DNA from: an archaeon
GTDB taxonomy: Archaea > Thermoproteota > Nitrososphaeria > Nitrososphaerales > Gagatemarchaeaceae
Length of the DNA: 5,862 nucleotides
Assembly: GCA_021822995.1 (NCBI GenBank)
Contig: JAKAPN010000076.1
Coordinates: forward strand, 1 to 5,862
Reading direction: 5' to 3'
The first letter of the stretch is position 1. Each line of letters starts with the position of its first letter. Below, in pieces: positions 4,782-5,862 of this stretch. The notes below the pieces were generated by a model. It searched no databases. It was not told the DNA's origin and saw nothing but the letters and a program-made list of their open reading frames with translations. A program made the position numbers and the translations under genes.

Positions 4782-5862
4782 TTGTCCGCCCCCAAAGAGG
4801 TATCCGTGTTCGGCGAGGACTACGGGACTTCGGAGCTGAAGTTCGGGCCGGCGACCCTGGGCAACGTCCCCGACGTCATAGAGAACCGCGGCTACTTCCC
4901 CGACACCCGCAGCTCGATGGTCAGGATGACAGGGGGCGCGGACAAGAAGCTCCTGGTGGTCGGCCCCGACGTCTCGAACTTCGTCGAGGCGAAGCGGGAC
5001 ATCGCTGAGCGCATGGTCTACCCGATGCGGAGCGGGGTCATCGAAAGGGACGACGACAGGTCCTGGTCTGTGGTCAAGGAGCTGACGAGGTACGCCCTGC
5101 TCAGACACATCCCAGAAACCCCCGGGTTCGAGGGGGTGAAGGCGGTCGCCGCCCTGTCCGCCGCGGCCCCGCGCTACATGTACGACAGGCTCTTCGAGAT
5201 CCACCGCGAGATCAACCAGGAGGAGGGGAGGAAGCTCATCAAGGCGATATCGGTGATCCCGCAGCCCCTCGCGGTTGCGATTTCGCAGAAGGTTCTCGCG
5301 TGTACAGTGCTAGAAGCGGGGGCCGGGAATCTTCAGCTCGCTCCCCTCAGCAGCGGGATGATATTCAACGCACTAATCACCCTCAACCGAGGCGGGGGGG
5401 ACTGCGACCTGGTGGCGGCGGAGATACTCCGCGACGCAGGCTATGGCGACCTGGCCCGAGAGCCAAAGCTCGTCAAGCTGTTCAAGGAGTCCCTGGGGCT
5501 GGTGCCCAGGAACATCAAGGACATCATGGCCGACAGGAATAACCCGAAGTACGGCGCGGTGTTTAGGGTCCCCAACACCAGGATCGCTATTGACCTGGAC
5601 AAGAACAGCTGGCAGAGGTTCCTCATCGGCGAGTACTTCTTCGACCCGTCCAACGAGTACTTCTCGTCCTACTACAGGCGCGGGTTCCCCAAGCCCGCAG
5701 ATTCCTATTCGGAAGGGAAGCTCGTTCCGGGCACCATCGACATCGCGGAAGCAGTGATACAGTCAGTCCAGAAGTGCAGCTTCGAGATTCAGCCTTCCCT
5801 CTATCGGTCGGTGTTCTTGTCGGGCGGGGGGTTCGCATGGTCGGTCCCCCAGGGGATGGAGC
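4782..5862 (+). CDS. Actin-family ATPase, crenactin-like (3'-partial)
   Basis: Cytoskeletal actin-fold ATPase expected to bind ATP and polymerise in the cytosol. From the TTG at 4782, 360 residues are present. Phosphate-1 loop: D13-Y-G-T-S with GEDYGTSELKFG. Connect-1 region: SVIPQPLAVAIS, where Q161 matches actin Gln137. Phosphate-2 loop: TVLEAGAGNLQLAPL (175-189). Adenosine motif: VFLSGGGFAWSVPQGME (344-360), like actin IVMSGG. Large actin-like insertions and the phosphate-2 sequence fit archaeal crenactins better than MreB or ParM. The window ends before the C-terminal part; crenactins are about 430 residues, so roughly 70 are missing. The TTG start gives a full first beta strand (EVSVFGEDYG). 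A GTG at 4806 has a ribosome-binding site but leaves only four residues before D. At the phosphate-2 loop, Glu178 stands where actin has Asp154 and Ala181 where it has Asp157. It follows the VWA gene. Confidence 0.88.
   Translation, partial: MSAPKEVSVFGEDYGTSELKFGPATLGNVPDVIENRGYFPDTRSSMVRMTGGADKKLLVVGPDVSNFVEAKRDIAERMVYPMRSGVIERDDDRSWSVVKELTRYALLRHIPETPGFEGVKAVAALSAAAPRYMYDRLFEIHREINQEEGRKLIKAISVIPQPLAVAISQKVLACTVLEAGAGNLQLAPLSSGMIFNALITLNRGGGDCDLVAAEILRDAGYGDLAREPKLVKLFKESLGLVPRNIKDIMADRNNPKYGAVFRVPNTRIAIDLDKNSWQRFLIGEYFFDPSNEYFSSYYRRGFPKPADSYSEGKLVPGTIDIAEAVIQSVQKCSFEIQPSLYRSVFLSGGGFAWSVPQGME
4797..4801 (+). promoter_or_regulatory. Shine-Dalgarno-like GAGGT before the alternative GTG start
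   Basis: GAGGT ends four bases before the GTG at 4806, so it favours that start for the actin-family gene. The fold argues for the TTG at 4782 instead (see the CDS). With the TTG start these bases are coding (KEV). Confidence 0.3.

Noticed and set aside
4719..5204. 161-residue minus-strand frame opposite the actin gene
   Set aside because: The plus strand carries clear actin motifs here; the reverse frame is an antisense shadow.
1..5862. tRNA, rRNA, CRISPR arrays or insertion sequences
   Set aside because: No cloverleaf, repeat-spacer pattern, transposase or terminal inverted repeats were seen on either strand.

Overview
The window most likely comes from a GC-rich archaeon of the TACK side of the tree (Thermoproteota or a Bathyarchaeia/Nitrososphaeria-like lineage). 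It encodes an archaeosortase, a surface protein with a PEF-type C-terminal sorting signal, and an actin-family protein that resembles archaeal crenactin more than bacterial MreB. TATA-type promoter elements lie 25-30 bases upstream of gene starts. The lineage is inferred from gene content; no marker gene here fixes it.

Layout, left to right. At 2-1024 (+) is a multi-pass membrane archaeosortase with the Cys-Arg-His triad, possibly cut at its N-terminus by the window edge. It converges on a tight four-gene minus-strand operon read from 2561 down to 1233: two tandem paralogous ribbon-helix-helix (RHH) regulators, then a secreted protein ending in PEFP, a membrane segment and KRR, then a small membrane-anchored glycoprotein-like protein. 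The junctions overlap by 4, 16 and 4 bases, so translation is probably coupled. A 17-base inverted repeat just upstream of the first RHH gene is a good operator candidate. Upstream of that operon, also on the minus strand, is a secreted protein with four closely spaced cysteine pairs (2848-3654).

A symmetrical TATA-like element near 3745-3752 could serve both this secreted protein and a divergent plus-strand gene for a VWA-domain protein (3778-4722), which is probably translated from a leaderless transcript. After a short gap with its own TATA element comes an actin-family ATPase (from about 4782), which runs off the right edge.

Reading of the whole: 1-3700 looks like a surface-protein module consisting of an archaeosortase, its probable target, a companion protein, another secreted protein and a self-regulating RHH pair. 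The right part is an intracellular pair (VWA plus actin) with strongly GC-rich third codon positions. The two parts may be only neighbours. The most interesting candidates are the self-contained RHH/sorted-protein operon with its operator next to an archaeosortase, and the VWA-actin pair.
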